Origin: Samsonia erythrinae
GTDB taxonomy: Bacteria; Pseudomonadota; Gammaproteobacteria; Enterobacterales; Enterobacteriaceae
Direction of reading: 5' to 3'
Assembly (NCBI RefSeq): GCF_004342665.1
Contig: NZ_SMBY01000011.1
Span: 44,687 to 108,686 of the forward strand
Length of the DNA: 64,000 nucleotides
A program made the position numbers and the translations under genes. The notes under the pieces are model-generated. The model made no database searches and was not told the origin of the DNA. It saw only the letters and a program-made list of their open reading frames with translations. Of this stretch, positions 48,801-60,100 are shown piece by piece (the first letter of the stretch is position 1; the number at the start of each line of letters is the position of its first letter).

Positions 48801-49761
48801 CCGTCGCGCCTTCGTCACGAATTTCACCGCCGGACCCAGTTGCAGCCCCCGGCCACGGCGAAATCGCCGTCGGATGGTTGTGGGTTTCAACCTTCATCAG
48901 AATATGCGCCTCTTCCTGATGGTAGGCATACTGCCCGTTGGGATCGGTATAAAAACGCCCAACCGCAGACCCTTCCATGACGGCGGCATTATCTTTATAC
49001 GCGGAAAGAACATAATCAGGCGTGTGTTCAAAGGTGTTTTTGATCATTTTGAACAACGACTTCGGCTGCGCTTTGCCGTCAATCACCCAGTCTGCGTTAA
49101 AAATCTTGTGGCGGCAGTGTTCTGAATTCGCCTGCGCGAACATATAGAGTTCGATATCGGTAGGGTTGCGACCCAAATTGACAAAGGCTTCCAGCAGATA
49201 ATCAATTTCATCCTCCGCCAATGCAAGCCCCAGGCGGTGGTTCGCCACCTCCAGCGCCGGACGCCCTTCCAGCAAAATTTCGATGCGCTTTAAGGGCGCA
49301 GGTTGATGATGAGAAAACAGCGCTTCGGCCTGTTTCAGGTCGCTAAAAACGCTTTCCATCATTCTGTCATGCAGCAGCGCCCCCAGTTGTTGCCATTGTT
49401 CTTCGTTTAGCGTGGGCGCATGAATATAAAAAGCCAGACCGCGTTCCAGACGCCGCACGTTACTCAACCCACAGTTGTGGGCGATATCCGTTGCTTTGGA
49501 AGACCACGGCGAAAGCGTGCCGGGACGAGGGGTGACTAATAACAGACGGCCTTGCGGCTCATGCTCGTCGAGAGAAGGGCCATACTTTAGCAAACGCGTG
49601 AGTTTAGCCTGTTCATCGTTGTTCAACGGGGCACTGACATCGGCGAAATGGACATATTCCGCATAGATATCGCTGACCGGCAGCAAGTGCTCTTTACAGC
49701 GAACCAGCAACTTATTAATCCTAAAAGCCGATAAAGCAGGTGAACCACGCAGTATTTCCAT
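45877..49761 (-). CDS. purL: Phosphoribosylformylglycinamidine synthase PurL
   Basis: ATP-dependent amidotransferase making FGAM from FGAR and glutamine in purine synthesis. 1,294 residues, one short of E. coli. Order: N-terminal PurS-like domain, linker, two AIRS-type FGAM synthetase halves ([46 protein letters not shown]), then a C-terminal glutaminase with the nucleophile in [13 protein letters not shown] and the closing HPERVFR. A TATAAT box and a PurR operator lie upstream. Confidence 0.98.
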   Translation of the reverse strand: MEILRGSPALSAFRINKLLVRCKEHLLPVSDIYAEYVHFADVSAPLNNDEQAKLTRLLKYGPSLDEHEPQGRLLLVTPRPGTLSPWSSKATDIAHNCGLSNVRRLERGLAFYIHAPTLNEEQWQQLGALLHDRMMESVFSDLKQAEALFSHHQPAPLKRIEILLEGRPALEVANHRLGLALAEDEIDYLLEAFVNLGRNPTDIELYMFAQANSEHCRHKIFNADWVIDGKAQPKSLFKMIKNTFEHTPDYVLSAYKDNAAVMEGSAVGRFYTDPNGQYAYHQEEAHILMKVETHNHPTAISPWPGAATGSGGEIRDEGATGRGSKPKAGLVGFSVSNLRIPGFIQPWEEDFGKPDRIVNALDIMTEGPLGGAAFNNEFGRPALTGYFRTYEERVDSHNGTELRGYHKPIMLAGGIGNIRADHVKKGEISIGAKLIVLGGPSMNIGLGGGAASSMTSGQSDADLDFASVQRDNPEMERRCQEVIDRCWQLGDANPILFIHDVGAGGLSNAMPELVSDGGRGGRFELRDILNDEPGMSPLEIWCNESQERYVLAVAPQQLALFDEICRRERAPYAVIGEATEEQHLTLNDRHFNNKPIDLPLDVLLGKTPKMLRDVERKSSPGRALQRDEIYLAEAVERVLHLPVVAEKTFLITIGDRSVTGMVARDQMVGPWQVPVADCAVTTASLDSYYGEAMAIGERAPVALLNFAASARLAVGEALTNIAATHIGSLNRVKLSANWMAAAGHPGEDAGLYDAVKAVGEELCPALGLTIPVGKDSMSMKTRWQEGDEERTMTSPMSLVISAFARVEDVRKTVTPQLRTGLDNALLLIDLGAGNKALGATALAQVYRQLGNECADVHRPELLVGFFNAIQQLVADRALLAYHDRSDGGLIVTLAEMAFAGHCGVTVDIASQGEDTLATLFNEELGAVIQIPAARRAEVDAVLALHGLADCVHYLGQAEEGSRFIIKRGEEAVYQENRSTLRRWWAETSWQMQRLRDNPQCADQEHIARQDDHDPGLNVLLTFDPQEDIAAPYIAKNTRPKVAVLREQGVNSHVEMAAAFHRAGFDAIDVHMSDLLENRRNLQDFQALVACGGFSYGDVLGAGEGWAKSILFNSRVRDEFAAFFQRSQTLALGVCNGCQMMSNLRELIPGADLWPRFVRNKSDRFEARFSLVEVAKSPSLFMNDMAGSRMPIAVSHGEGQVELRDDTHLAAIEARGLVSLRYINHYGQVTENYPANPNGSPNGITAITSTSGRATVMMPHPERVFRTVSNSWHPEEWGEDGPWMRMFRNARRQLG

Positions 49762-49835
49762 AATCTAAAGTTCTCTCGTCTTCGATGCACTGACCGCGGC
49801 GCAGTCATTGGGCGCAACAGGGGGGAAACGCGCAC

Positions 49836-49874
49836 ATTATAGAGAATCCTTCCCCCAGACGAAACCGTTTGCGT
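49836..49874 (-). promoter_or_regulatory. purL promoter with PurR operator
   Basis: On the minus strand TATAAT lies at 49841-49836. ACGCAAACGGTTTCGT at 49874-49859 matches the PurR consensus at 14 of 16 positions and covers the -35 region. Purine repression of purL is well known in E. coli. Confidence 0.82.
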
Positions 49875-50039
49875 GGCGATAATTGCACTTGGCTCCGGGC
49901 AAGTGATTAATCGGTGACCAAATCAATAAAAGTTGCACGCTGGCGTTTTGTTAAGCAAAATGCCCCCACTCTGGGAAATGATGTATAAAAAACTGCCGCT
50001 ACAGACAGACTGGCTCCCCGGCCACCGAGAGATAACTAT

Positions 50040-51485
50040 TTGAAGCCTTTAAAATTAAATTATTTTTTCATCGGGATTATCACGTTACTGCTGGCGCTGG
50101 CGCTCTGGCCTAACATCCCCTGGCGCAGTAGCCAGGATATCCAGCTCAGGCAGATCCTTTCACGTGGTGAATTACGCATCAGCACCATTAATTCGCCACT
50201 GACTTATGCAATGAGCAACGGGTCCCCGACAGGTCTGGACTATGAACTGGCAAAACGTTTCGCCGATTACCTCGGCGTAAAGCTGGTGGTGTCGTCGCGT
50301 AAGAATCTTGACGAACTGTTTGACGATTTGGACGACGATAATGCGGATCTCTTGGCTGCCGGGCTGATTTACAATCACGAGCGGCTGGGACGCTTTCGCG
50401 CCGGTCCAATGTACTATTCCATCTCGCAGCAGATTGTCTACCGCCTGGGGTCGCCGCGTCCGAGAACGCTGGATAAGCTGCAAGGCCGCTTCGTCGTCAC
50501 GTCTGGTTCCGCCCATGCGGCCACCCTGCGTGATTTAAAAGCCGAAAAGTATCCGCAGCTTAACTGGGAATCCGCCTCCGATCAGAGCACGCAGGAGCTA
50601 CTGAAACAGGTTGCCGACGGCAAGCTGGATTATACGCTAGGCGACTCCGTTACTATCGGTTTGATGCAGCGTATCCACCCACAGCTCGCGGTCGCCTTCG
50701 ATCTCAGCGATGAAGAGCCCGTCACCTGGTATATGCGCCGTTCGCATGATGACAGCCTGCCCGCCGCGCTGCTGGACTTTTTCAGCCAGATTGTTGAAGA
50801 CGGTACGCTCGCGCGTCTGGAAGAGAAATATCTCGGCCACGTCGGCGAATTTGACTACGTTGATACAACCACGTTCCTGAGTGCGATCGACGAAACGCTT
50901 CCCACATTGCGTCCGCTGTTTGAAAAATACGCTACCGACATCGACTGGAAGCTACTGGCGGCCATCTCCTATCAGGAGTCGCACTGGAACCCGCTAGCGA
51001 CCTCGCCTACCGGCGTGCGTGGACTCATGATGTTGACGCGTAATACCGCAGAAAGCCTGAACGTGACGGATCGAACCGATGCGGAACAGAGCATCCGCGG
51101 TGGTGCGCAATATATGTCGCATATGATCCAGAAAATGCCGGACACCATCCCGGAAGATGAGAAAATCTGGTTTGCGCTGGCTTCCTATAACATGGGATAT
51201 GCGCATCTGCTTGATGCGCGTAAATTGACTGAAAAACAGAAAGGTAACCCCGACAGTTGGGCGGACGTAAAAATCCGTCTGCCGATGCTCAGCCAGAAAC
51301 GCTATTACACGCAAACCACCTACGGCTATGCGCGCGGGCATGAAGCTTACAACTATGTGGAAAACATCCGGCGCTATATGGTAAGCCTTGAAGGCTATCT
51401 ACTGGAGAAAGAGATCAAAACCCGGCAGCAGACCCAGATCGCCCAGGGCTACCCGGCCGTTTCCCCCGATCGTCTGCCGGAATAG
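50040..51485 (+). CDS. mltF: Membrane-bound lytic murein transglycosylase F
   Basis: Cleaves peptidoglycan glycan strands to 1,6-anhydro products. 481 residues from a TTG at 50040, the start that gives the conserved [27 protein letters not shown] lies about 10 bp upstream. An N-terminal anchor is followed by a periplasmic solute-binding (SBP_bac_3) regulatory module (about 45-265) and a C-terminal SLT domain with catalytic Glu313 ([12 protein letters not shown]) and [12 protein letters not shown]. The tail is shorter than in E. coli (518 residues). Divergent from purL. Confidence 0.95.
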   Translation: MKPLKLNYFFIGIITLLLALALWPNIPWRSSQDIQLRQILSRGELRISTINSPLTYAMSNGSPTGLDYELAKRFADYLGVKLVVSSRKNLDELFDDLDDDNADLLAAGLIYNHERLGRFRAGPMYYSISQQIVYRLGSPRPRTLDKLQGRFVVTSGSAHAATLRDLKAEKYPQLNWESASDQSTQELLKQVADGKLDYTLGDSVTIGLMQRIHPQLAVAFDLSDEEPVTWYMRRSHDDSLPAALLDFFSQIVEDGTLARLEEKYLGHVGEFDYVDTTTFLSAIDETLPTLRPLFEKYATDIDWKLLAAISYQESHWNPLATSPTGVRGLMMLTRNTAESLNVTDRTDAEQSIRGGAQYMSHMIQKMPDTIPEDEKIWFALASYNMGYAHLLDARKLTEKQKGNPDSWADVKIRLPMLSQKRYYTQTTYGYARGHEAYNYVENIRRYMVSLEGYLLEKEIKTRQQTQIAQGYPAVSPDRLPE

Positions 51486-51510
51486 GCTGGCGAGCAAGCA
51501 CGCCGCCGCG

Positions 51511-52074
<564 letters not shown>

Positions 52075-52155
52075 TTATACCCTAAATCATTCAGGCAACC
52101 GGCGAATTCACGGCTGGAAGTATGACGGGAATAGAGGAATGCTGTATTGCGGGCG

Positions 52156-52794
52156 TCATTCCAACTGTTGCAGGCTGCCTGTCGCCGTGACCCGCCAGCG
52201 ATGTTCGCAAAAATAGAGTAGTGGATTATCCTGCTTGCTGTCGCTATAGCCGCTGTAGAGTTTGAGCGGTGCGCCCAGACGTCGTTCCATCTGAATGACT
52301 TTTTCATATCCCAGACAACGCAGCGTTAATACCCAACCGCCGTAGCGGCGCGTTATCTGGCTCCCCATCAGGCGAACACCGGGCAGAAAAGGCGAGTCAT
52401 GATAAACCTGCTCCACCAGCCGCTGTGGCGACCCGGTCACAAGCCAGACCTGCGTATCGCTCTCTGCCAGATAGGTTTTCAACCGCTGCTGCACCTGTGG
52501 AAACGGCGTCACATGACGGCGAAACGCGTCGACGAACTGCTTCTCCAACTGAACGAGCCGGTCTTCCCCGCGACCAAAGGTCATCCCCCACAGCAGCCAG
52601 CTCATCGGCCACCGGGCCGCACGGCCACGTAACAACAACCCCATGCCGATCGCTGGCAACAACGGAATAACCAGAATGAGATTTAACGGCAACCTGAAAA
52701 GTAAGAAGCGCAAAAAGCTGCCAAACATATCCTGCTGATGCAACGTGCCATCCAGATCAAAAAACACTATGCGCCGCTCTCGCTTATCGCTCAA
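52156..52794 (-). CDS. pgpC: Phosphatidylglycerophosphatase C (PgpC/YfhB)
   Basis: HAD-family phosphatase that makes phosphatidylglycerol from its phosphate at the inner membrane. 212 residues. Motif I FFDLDGTLHQQD (Asp13, Asp15), motif II WLVTGSPQRLV, motif III/IV YGGWVLTLRCLGYEK and SGYSDSKQDNPLLYFC. A hydrophobic segment at about 25-55 anchors it. Same neighbour (tadA) as in E. coli. Confidence 0.93.
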   Translation of the reverse strand: MSDKRERRIVFFDLDGTLHQQDMFGSFLRFLLFRLPLNLILVIPLLPAIGMGLLLRGRAARWPMSWLLWGMTFGRGEDRLVQLEKQFVDAFRRHVTPFPQVQQRLKTYLAESDTQVWLVTGSPQRLVEQVYHDSPFLPGVRLMGSQITRRYGGWVLTLRCLGYEKVIQMERRLGAPLKLYSGYSDSKQDNPLLYFCEHRWRVTATGSLQQLE

Positions 52795-52825
52795 AACCCG
52801 CCCTCCGATTTACGCGCCGATACGC

Positions 52826-53752
52826 TTATCCGCCCTTCAGCGCCTCGCGCAGATAGCCATTGTGCTGTTTCAGACGGTGACGCGCTTTTTCCGCGTCAAT
52901 GTCCGCCAAAAGCATCAGAATGGCGACCTTAACGTCATTTTCTGCCAGCCCTAGCGCCTGCCGCGCCCTGTCCCGCTCGGTTCCCGTCGCCTCTACGACG
53001 ATCCGACAGGCTCGATCCACCAGCTTCACATTGGTCGCTTTTACATCGACCATTAAATTCTGGTACACCTTACCCAGCTTAACCATGACGCCGGTGGAAA
53101 TCATATTCAAAACCAGTTTTTGTGCCGTCCCTGACTTCAGGCGGGTTGAGCCGGTCAGCGCTTCTGGCCCCACCACCGGAGAAATCGCGACCTGCGTCTC
53201 CCGGGCGATGGGCGAATGAGGATTACAGGAAATCGCCGCCGTCCGGCATCCTATCGCGCGCGCATAGCGTAACGCGCCGATGACATAAGGCGTCCTCCCT
53301 GACGCGGCAAGGCCGATCACCATATCAGCCGCCGTCAAATCCAGCGCTTTCAAATCTGCTTCACCGAGTTCGGGCTGATCTTCCGCCCCTTCAACCGCTT
53401 TCAGCAGCGCGCCGACGCCACCGGCAATCAAACCGATCACCAGACCGTGCGGCACGCCAAACGTGGGGGGACACTCCGAAGCATCCAGCACTCCCAGACG
53501 ACCGCTGGTTCCCGCCCCGACATAGATCAACCGTCCCCCAGCCTTCAGCGATATCGTCGCCAGTTCGACAGCCTCGGCAATCTCCGGCAAAACCTGTGCA
53601 ATGGCCTCAGGGACTTTGCGATCTTCCTGATTAAATACGCGCATCATCTCCAGCGTGGAAAGTTCATCCAACGCCATCGTCGCAGGATTCCGCGATTCAG
53701 AAACCAGACTCCCTAAATTTAGACTATCATCACTCATCACATCTGAACGCAT
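52826..53752 (-). CDS. murQ: N-acetylmuramic acid 6-phosphate etherase
   Basis: Cleaves the lactyl ether of MurNAc-6-phosphate to GlcNAc-6-phosphate in cell-wall recycling. 308 residues from ATG 53752, chosen for GGAGG 7 bp upstream. SIS domain with [36 protein letters not shown] and [11 protein letters not shown]. The usual murP and murR partners are not beside it. Divergent from lapG. Confidence 0.95.
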   Translation of the reverse strand: MRSDVMSDDSLNLGSLVSESRNPATMALDELSTLEMMRVFNQEDRKVPEAIAQVLPEIAEAVELATISLKAGGRLIYVGAGTSGRLGVLDASECPPTFGVPHGLVIGLIAGGVGALLKAVEGAEDQPELGEADLKALDLTAADMVIGLAASGRTPYVIGALRYARAIGCRTAAISCNPHSPIARETQVAISPVVGPEALTGSTRLKSGTAQKLVLNMISTGVMVKLGKVYQNLMVDVKATNVKLVDRACRIVVEATGTERDRARQALGLAENDVKVAILMLLADIDAEKARHRLKQHNGYLREALKGG

Positions 53753-53916
53753 TCCACTCCCTCCGAGCGCTAAGTCAGCGTTTCCCACTCGCGTATCACA
53801 AACCGTGGTTTTTCACCACTATACTGCTTTTGAGCCCCGCAAAAGTAAGCTATTCTGCATCATAGCATCGGATTCACTCGCCATATTTATCTCGCAAGGT
53901 AAACAGAGACACCTCA

Positions 53917-54606
53917 GTGCGACACCTCAGGTTCAAGCTTTCCTGTTACAGGCTCGTCTTTATTAGCTGTCTGCTATTTTTGCTGGCGGGCTCCCTGCGC
54001 GCCGACTGGGATTTTGTTACCATTAACCAGCGTTCCGAACAGCTTTATGGGCCGGCAACGCCGGCATCACGGCACCGGATTGAGGCATGGCAGAAGCTGT
54101 TGATCGCGGCGCGCACCCAAGATGAAAAGACCCAGTTAGAGAGCGTAAACGCATTTTTTAATGATCGTTTACTGTTTCGCGACGATAGCGTCATCTGGGA
54201 TCGGGAAGATTATTGGGCAACGCCGATTGAGGCGCTGCGTAAAGGCGCGGCGGATTGTGAAGATTATGCGCTGGCCAAGTATTTTACGCTGCGCCAGTTG
54301 GGCGTCTCGGCAGAAAAATTGCGTATTACCTACGTTAAAGCGCTGCGTTTAAATAAAGCCCATATGGTCGTCACCTTTTATCCCTCGCCGACCGCCATCC
54401 CGTTGGTGCTGGATAATTTGACCGACAAGATCCAACCTGCGACGCAGCGTAATGACCTGATCCCGGTCTACGCGTTTAATGGCGATGGTCTCTGGCTTCC
54501 CGGTTCGAGCGGTAACAACAAACGCGTTGGCGACAGTAAACGACTGTCACGCTGGCAGGACGTATTAATCAAGATGCGTGCCGAAGGATTTTCAATTAAG
54601 GAGTAA
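53917..54606 (+). CDS. lapG: LapG-type periplasmic cysteine protease
   Basis: Transglutaminase-like cysteine protease (BTLCP, PF06035) that, in Pseudomonas and other Lap systems, cuts the N-terminal retention module of a giant adhesin. 229 residues from GTG 53917, with a signal peptide ending LLAGSLRA. Catalytic triad Cys114 (AADCEDYA), His149 (NKAHMVV) and Asp166 (LVLDN). No strong ribosome site is seen. lapD follows 9 bp downstream, and a giant RTX adhesin is encoded 2.5 kb away. The adhesin cleavage site itself lies beyond the window. Confidence 0.93.
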   Translation: MRHLRFKLSCYRLVFISCLLFLLAGSLRADWDFVTINQRSEQLYGPATPASRHRIEAWQKLLIAARTQDEKTQLESVNAFFNDRLLFRDDSVIWDREDYWATPIEALRKGAADCEDYALAKYFTLRQLGVSAEKLRITYVKALRLNKAHMVVTFYPSPTAIPLVLDNLTDKIQPATQRNDLIPVYAFNGDGLWLPGSSGNNKRVGDSKRLSRWQDVLIKMRAEGFSIKE

Positions 54607-54615
54607 AGGTAGGCG

Positions 54616-56562
54616 ATGTCCTTATACAAACAATTACTGATAGCCATCTGCCTGTTTGTGCTAATCATTTTCAGCGGAAGCTTTTTCGTCAGCCTGGAGA
54701 ATTCGCGCGAACAATATAACAACCAGCTTCGCGCTCACGCACAGGATGCCGCTACCGCACTCGGTCTCTCTCTGACGCCGAATATTGATGACCCGGCGAT
54801 GGTGGAGTTGATGGTCAGCTCGATTTTTGACAGCGGTTATTTCTCCAGTATTCGCGTGCGGGACTTAAAAACCGGCAACGTTATCCTGGCGCGCACCGCA
54901 TCGCCGGATATCCCTGACGTCCCCGTCTGGTTTGTCCGATTGGTGAATCTTCAGCCGGGCACGGGCGAAGCCATTGTGATGCGCGGCTGGGAACAGGCGG
55001 CGAAAGTCGAAGTGGTCAGCCACACGATGTTCTCGGTGACCCGCCTGTGGCGCAGTAGCTCAGCGTCATTCTTATGGCTGCTCGGCTGCGGTACGCTGGG
55101 CGTACTTATCGGCGCGCTGTTCCTGCGCCGCCAGCTACGTCCGCTTGATTATATCGTCGAGCAGTCGCTGGCGATCACCCGGCGCGAATTTCTTAGCCAG
55201 CCTGACTTACCGAATACACCGGAGTTCCGTCGCGTCGCGCAGGCCATGAACCAAATGGTCAGCAAGCTCAAGACCTTATTTGCAGAGGAAGCCCAACGCA
55301 GCGAGCGCTTGCGCCAGGAAGCCTATCAGGATCCACAGACCGGGTTAGCAAACCGCCGGGCGTTCGATATGCAATTCAACGACAAACTGGCAGATGATGA
55401 AACTGCGCCCGGCTTTCTTATCATGATCCGCGTTCAGGATCTTACCGGGATGAACCAGCGGCTGGGCGGCCAGCGAACGGATGCGTTATTAGCCTCCGTC
55501 GGAGAGATCCTGCGTCAAATGCAAAAACAGCATACGAATACGGAGAGCCTGCTGGCGCGTATTCGCGGTGGGGAATTTGCGTTGTTCTGTCCGGGGCTGG
55601 TGGAAAAAGAAGCCTATGCGCTGATTGGTGAACTGACGCGCAATATTGAAACGTTGCATCTGACAGGCGAAACCGATGTCTCGCCCGTCGCAAAATACGG
55701 CATGGTGCCTTTTCGCCCAGGCGATACCGCGCAGTCTTTGCTGATTCAGGGCGATCGGGCGCTCACACAGGCTGAGAGCGATATGGATGCCCTTCTCCCT
55801 CACGATCTTGCGCCGCGCGAGGAAGAACAGATCGAAACCGACCGTCACCGGTGGTTCAATTTGCTCGATCCCATTCTTGAGCAGGCGCGTGTGCAGCTTT
55901 TCCTCCAGCCCGTCGTGGCGTGCGACGATACCCGTCAGGTATTACACCATAAGGTATTGGCGCGGATTCAGGATGAACACGGCAACAGCATCGCCGCGGG
56001 CCGCTTCCTGCCATGGGTTCAACGCTTTGGCTGGAATACCCGTCTGGATCAGACCATGTTACGCGAAGTCATCGACTATCTACGCCAGCATGACGGCAAT
56101 CTCGCGCTGAGTTTGTCCGGCAGCACTGTGCTAGATCTTCACCTGTTCGCCGATATGCTAGCCCCGTTAAAGCATCAGCCCGATATCGCCAGACGACTCA
56201 TTCTGGAACTGGATGAGAATCAACTGCCAGAGAGTCATCAATTGGAAGCCTTTATCAAGCTGCTGAATGAACATGGCTGCGCGCTGGGATTACAGCATTT
56301 TGGCGGACGTTTTAATATGATCGGTAACCTGTCCCAGTGGGGGCTGGCGTACCTGAAAGTCGATGGCAGCTACATCCGCAATATCGATCGGGAAAGCGAT
56401 AAACAGATGTTTATTGAAGCGCTCTACCGCGCCACTAATAGTATTGCCCTGCCGCTTATTGCCGAACGCGTTGAAACACGGGGTGAACTGGATGTGCTTA
56501 AGGGAATGGGATTACAAGGCGCGATGGGGCGTCTGCTGGGTGAGCCCGTGCCGGCGGTCTGA
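54616..56562 (+). CDS. lapD: LapD-type c-di-GMP receptor
   Basis: Inner-membrane receptor that binds c-di-GMP with a degenerate EAL domain and then sequesters LapG, keeping the adhesin on the surface. 648 residues: TM1 about 6-26, periplasmic LapD/MoxY N-terminal domain about 27-150, TM2 about 151-170, HAMP, then GGDEF and EAL domains. GGDEF is changed to RGGEF (317-321) and EAL to KVL (446-448), the same substitutions as in Pseudomonas LapD, so both enzymes should be inactive. Operon with lapG. Confidence 0.94.
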   Translation: MSLYKQLLIAICLFVLIIFSGSFFVSLENSREQYNNQLRAHAQDAATALGLSLTPNIDDPAMVELMVSSIFDSGYFSSIRVRDLKTGNVILARTASPDIPDVPVWFVRLVNLQPGTGEAIVMRGWEQAAKVEVVSHTMFSVTRLWRSSSASFLWLLGCGTLGVLIGALFLRRQLRPLDYIVEQSLAITRREFLSQPDLPNTPEFRRVAQAMNQMVSKLKTLFAEEAQRSERLRQEAYQDPQTGLANRRAFDMQFNDKLADDETAPGFLIMIRVQDLTGMNQRLGGQRTDALLASVGEILRQMQKQHTNTESLLARIRGGEFALFCPGLVEKEAYALIGELTRNIETLHLTGETDVSPVAKYGMVPFRPGDTAQSLLIQGDRALTQAESDMDALLPHDLAPREEEQIETDRHRWFNLLDPILEQARVQLFLQPVVACDDTRQVLHHKVLARIQDEHGNSIAAGRFLPWVQRFGWNTRLDQTMLREVIDYLRQHDGNLALSLSGSTVLDLHLFADMLAPLKHQPDIARRLILELDENQLPESHQLEAFIKLLNEHGCALGLQHFGGRFNMIGNLSQWGLAYLKVDGSYIRNIDRESDKQMFIEALYRATNSIALPLIAERVETRGELDVLKGMGLQGAMGRLLGEPVPAV

Positions 56563-56688
56563 TGATAAGGGGTTTACTCACCGGGCAATCCGCGCATTGA
56601 GGTTAATCTTTCCCTTGCTCGCGCGGCGGGAACCGGCGTGTTCCAATTCACGGATATCTATTTGCGCGCTAAACAAGGCGCAACCGCA

Positions 56689-57036
56689 TCAAAACATAGT
56701 CTCCTCGTCATCATCGCCAATCAGCTTGTGCAGCCCGCCGTTCAGCGCTTCGCGCGCCTGAGCGCGGCTGATCAGTTTCAACTGGGCCGCCTGAGGAAAA
56801 TCAGTAATACTGACCACGCCTTTCTGGATCAGAACCTGGATTAAATCCTCAAGTACGCGCACCATGTCCAGATCGCTGGCTTCCAGTTGCTGTAGGCTGG
56901 ACATCGCCGTCTGCTGGCTGCGAAACCAGTCTTGCACCTCACGTGAATCAGCGGACAACTCGCCATTCATTTCAGGAAAAGGGCTCTGTTCTACCTTCGT
57001 CAGGTGGCCGTCACTGTCGCGCTGGATATAAAACAT
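56689..57036 (-). CDS. Small conserved protein of unknown function beside the adhesin
   Basis: 115 residues from ATG 57036 (MFYIQRDSDGHLTKVEQSPF); a longer frame to 57078 adds a poorly supported N-terminus. It is acidic and helical with no signal peptide. The middle has LQQLEASDLDMVRVLEDLIQVLIQKGVVSITDFPQAAQLKL. Similar short proteins in other Proteobacteria are often labelled 'tryptophan synthase subunit beta-like', but no catalytic residue is seen and that label should not be trusted. Placed between lapD and the adhesin, downstream of the adhesin on the same strand. Confidence 0.7.
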   Translation of the reverse strand: MFYIQRDSDGHLTKVEQSPFPEMNGELSADSREVQDWFRSQQTAMSSLQQLEASDLDMVRVLEDLIQVLIQKGVVSITDFPQAAQLKLISRAQAREALNGGLHKLIGDDDEETMF

Positions 57037-57142
57037 GTTCGGAAACCTTGCTAAATTGACTAAAAAACAGCCAGCCAATTAAAGCTGGCCATGTAAACAG
57101 GGAGGGGCCACTTGCCCTAACGGACAGCGGCCATGATGTTCA

Positions 57143-60100
57143 TTAACTGGATAATTCCGGCTTGCTAACCAGACTCTCCAGCGAAGGTAACGCGCCGCTA
57201 TAATGTTCCAACGTGATCGACACTGCAACCGTGCCGCCTTTATCCCCAGCGAAATCTCCCGCCGTGCTGACCTCTATCGTCGGCGAACCATGATTTTCGG
57301 TGATACGAATATAGCGGCTGATATCGGTACCTTCCTCCAGTTCGCCAATCAGATCGCTAAGATCAATCCGGTCCCCCTCTTTGGCATTGAAGTCTTTAAT
57401 CACATCGTTGCCGATGTCGCCGGACTGCCATCTGAAGATATCCGCACCCGCGCCGCCGACGAGCGTATCCCCCCCTGCGCCGCCAATCAGGATATCATCG
57501 CCAGTACCGCCATAAAGCAGGTCATTTCCTTCACCGCCGATCAGAATATCATTCCCTCCCTGACCGAAAAGAAGATCATTCCCGGCACCGCCATTGAGAA
57601 TATCGTTGCCTTCTTTCTCCGACGACAGATCGAACTCCGCACTGTGCGTCGTCATATAGCTATGCATCTCTTTCGCGGTCGGTACGCCCGTTTGCATGCC
57701 TAACTGCTTGCCAATATAGTTCTGCAAGGCCGCAATGCCGTTACCGTCGATGTCAGGGAAAGAGACCGAATCGCCGAACAGAATATCGTTCCCCAACCCG
57801 CCATACAGTTCGTCATTGCCGCCATTCATCGGCTCGCTGCTGCCCAGAATCGCCTCGTTGAGCTTCTCCGGATCAATGTGATCCTGCACGATACCGTCGG
57901 TATCGTAATGCTTCAGAAGCTCGCCATTCAAATCAGAACCGATGCCAATCGCTTCAACGGTTGAATGCTTTTTCAGTAAATCAAAAGCCTGTGCAGCGTT
58001 TTCATTACTGTCATCGCGGTTAACCGAATTATCGACCCAATAACGTCGACCCCAAATATCCCGCGCCCAATAGCCGTTATTACCCGCGCCACCCAGTGAC
58101 GAAATCTCATAGGTACCATCGCCTTGCGCATGCACCTGCCCAATCACAGTGCGCGAGACGCCATACCATCCACTTGCGCTATATTGATAAACATTTCCTT
58201 TTGTATCAATTACTTCCCTTTGCGCGCCTCGCACATCCATGTAGTAAGACTGCCCCGGTTGGTAGGCGATGTTGTCGATGTTCAGCGACTGCCACCAGTC
58301 ACTCACGCGGACTTCATTGGTTTCATTGGTCTGATAGTAGGTAGGCTCCCCATCGGTAATGAAATACGTCAGGTTGTTACCCACGTTATTTTTCACCGCG
58401 TCACTCTGGAACCAGTTCGCCGTCGTCTTGAACACATCTTCATAGTTCGTTCCTCCCCCTGCCGTTGAGCCCCCCACCATGGAGTCCAGTACCGCGGTCA
58501 ACTTGTTCAGGGCATTGGCATCCGTCATGTTCACTGACACGGTTTTACCGACCTGCGAATCAAAGTCAGCCAGGAAGACATTCACCGTACCGGAATTCGC
58601 GCTGTTGGCGCTATTGACCAAATTCTCGAAGACATCGATCAGTGAAGCGCGTGTATGAGCGATATCGGTTGCAGACATACTGCCTGACGAGTCAACCATA
58701 AACGCGATGTTGTAATTTTTGCCTTCAATAATCTGCAAGCCGGATACATCGCCCACCATGACATCATGGCTATGCGTACCGGATATCTTGTCATCACCTA
58801 CCGTACCAACATGCAGCCCGTACTGTTCCACACCGCCAGACGAATAGCCGGTCGCCGTATCATAATTGGCGATTTCCGTGGATGTCGCCTGCGCCACGAC
58901 ATTGAATTTACCGGCATCGATCGGGACATCTATCGTGACCTTTCCCGCCAGCGTCATGGCATTGTTGGCATTGTTGATGAGGTATGTGCCATCAGCCCCC
59001 ACGGTATATGTCACATTGTTAATATAGTCAGTCAGCACCGTTCCCTGTGGGATCCCGGTCAGCGTAATTCCCGACAACCTTTCGCTACCGTCGAGATCGG
59101 TCAGGGTCGCCGAAACATCAAGGGTATGCAGCTGCGAACCTGGCTGGCCGGGTATTTTTTCCACCGCTGCACTGTTGGTCCCCGGCGTATAGGTCGAACC
59201 ATCGCTGTAGATGACGCCTTCAATATTGTTGCTGGTCTGCGTCGTCAGCGATCCGGACTTGCCGCTGCTATCGGTATAATTGACCTTCAGCCCGTCCAGC
59301 GTATTGACGGATGTCCCCTGGTTATTATTCGTATTGTGGGCCGCGCTATAGGTATACCCTTCCTCCTTCATGACGAACACATAATCCGATTGTGCGCTGC
59401 TGCCATTACTGCTTCGGTTACCGTTGAGGGAATCCAGATCGCGATGCTCTTTACGATCGGCAGGCCAATCGCCCTGCCGGTAGAAATACCCGCTATTGGA
59501 ATGCACAACGAAGATATCGCTGTAACCGCCATCGCCGTTGATGTTGCTCTGACTGTAGTACGCCACCTTACCGCTGCCGACCACGGTTGGGATCGGATCC
59601 CCTTCCGTCAACCAGACGCGAACGCCATCACCCACCGCGATGATTTTCCCATTCTGTACATCAAAACCGCCGTTGGTACTACCGCCATTGACCTTAATGA
59701 TTTCCAAAGAGGTCGGCGTCGTCGCTCCGCTGGTGATATTCAAACTGACCACCGGTGCATCCGCCACGGGCGTAAGATCGACGTGCAACGCGGCGTCACT
59801 TCCCAGGTTGCCGGCGCTATCAACAGGCCGGTAGCCAATGTCGCCCAACGCAACCCCAGAGACATTGTTCGCCGGCGTAAAGCGTAAGTCGGTGTTAGCG
59901 GCGGTAAAAGTCTGCCCGACCGTCACCGCCGTCCAGTTTCCGCTGTCATTAAAATAGAGCGTGCCGACACTCGCAGGCGGCAGAGAAGACATCACGATGC
60001 TGGTGGTATCCGCAGATACGCCGAAATCGTGCCAGTCGATAGGGAGCGAGGTATCCTCCACACCAGACACCGAATTGTCGTGAGCAACGGGCGGAGTAAT

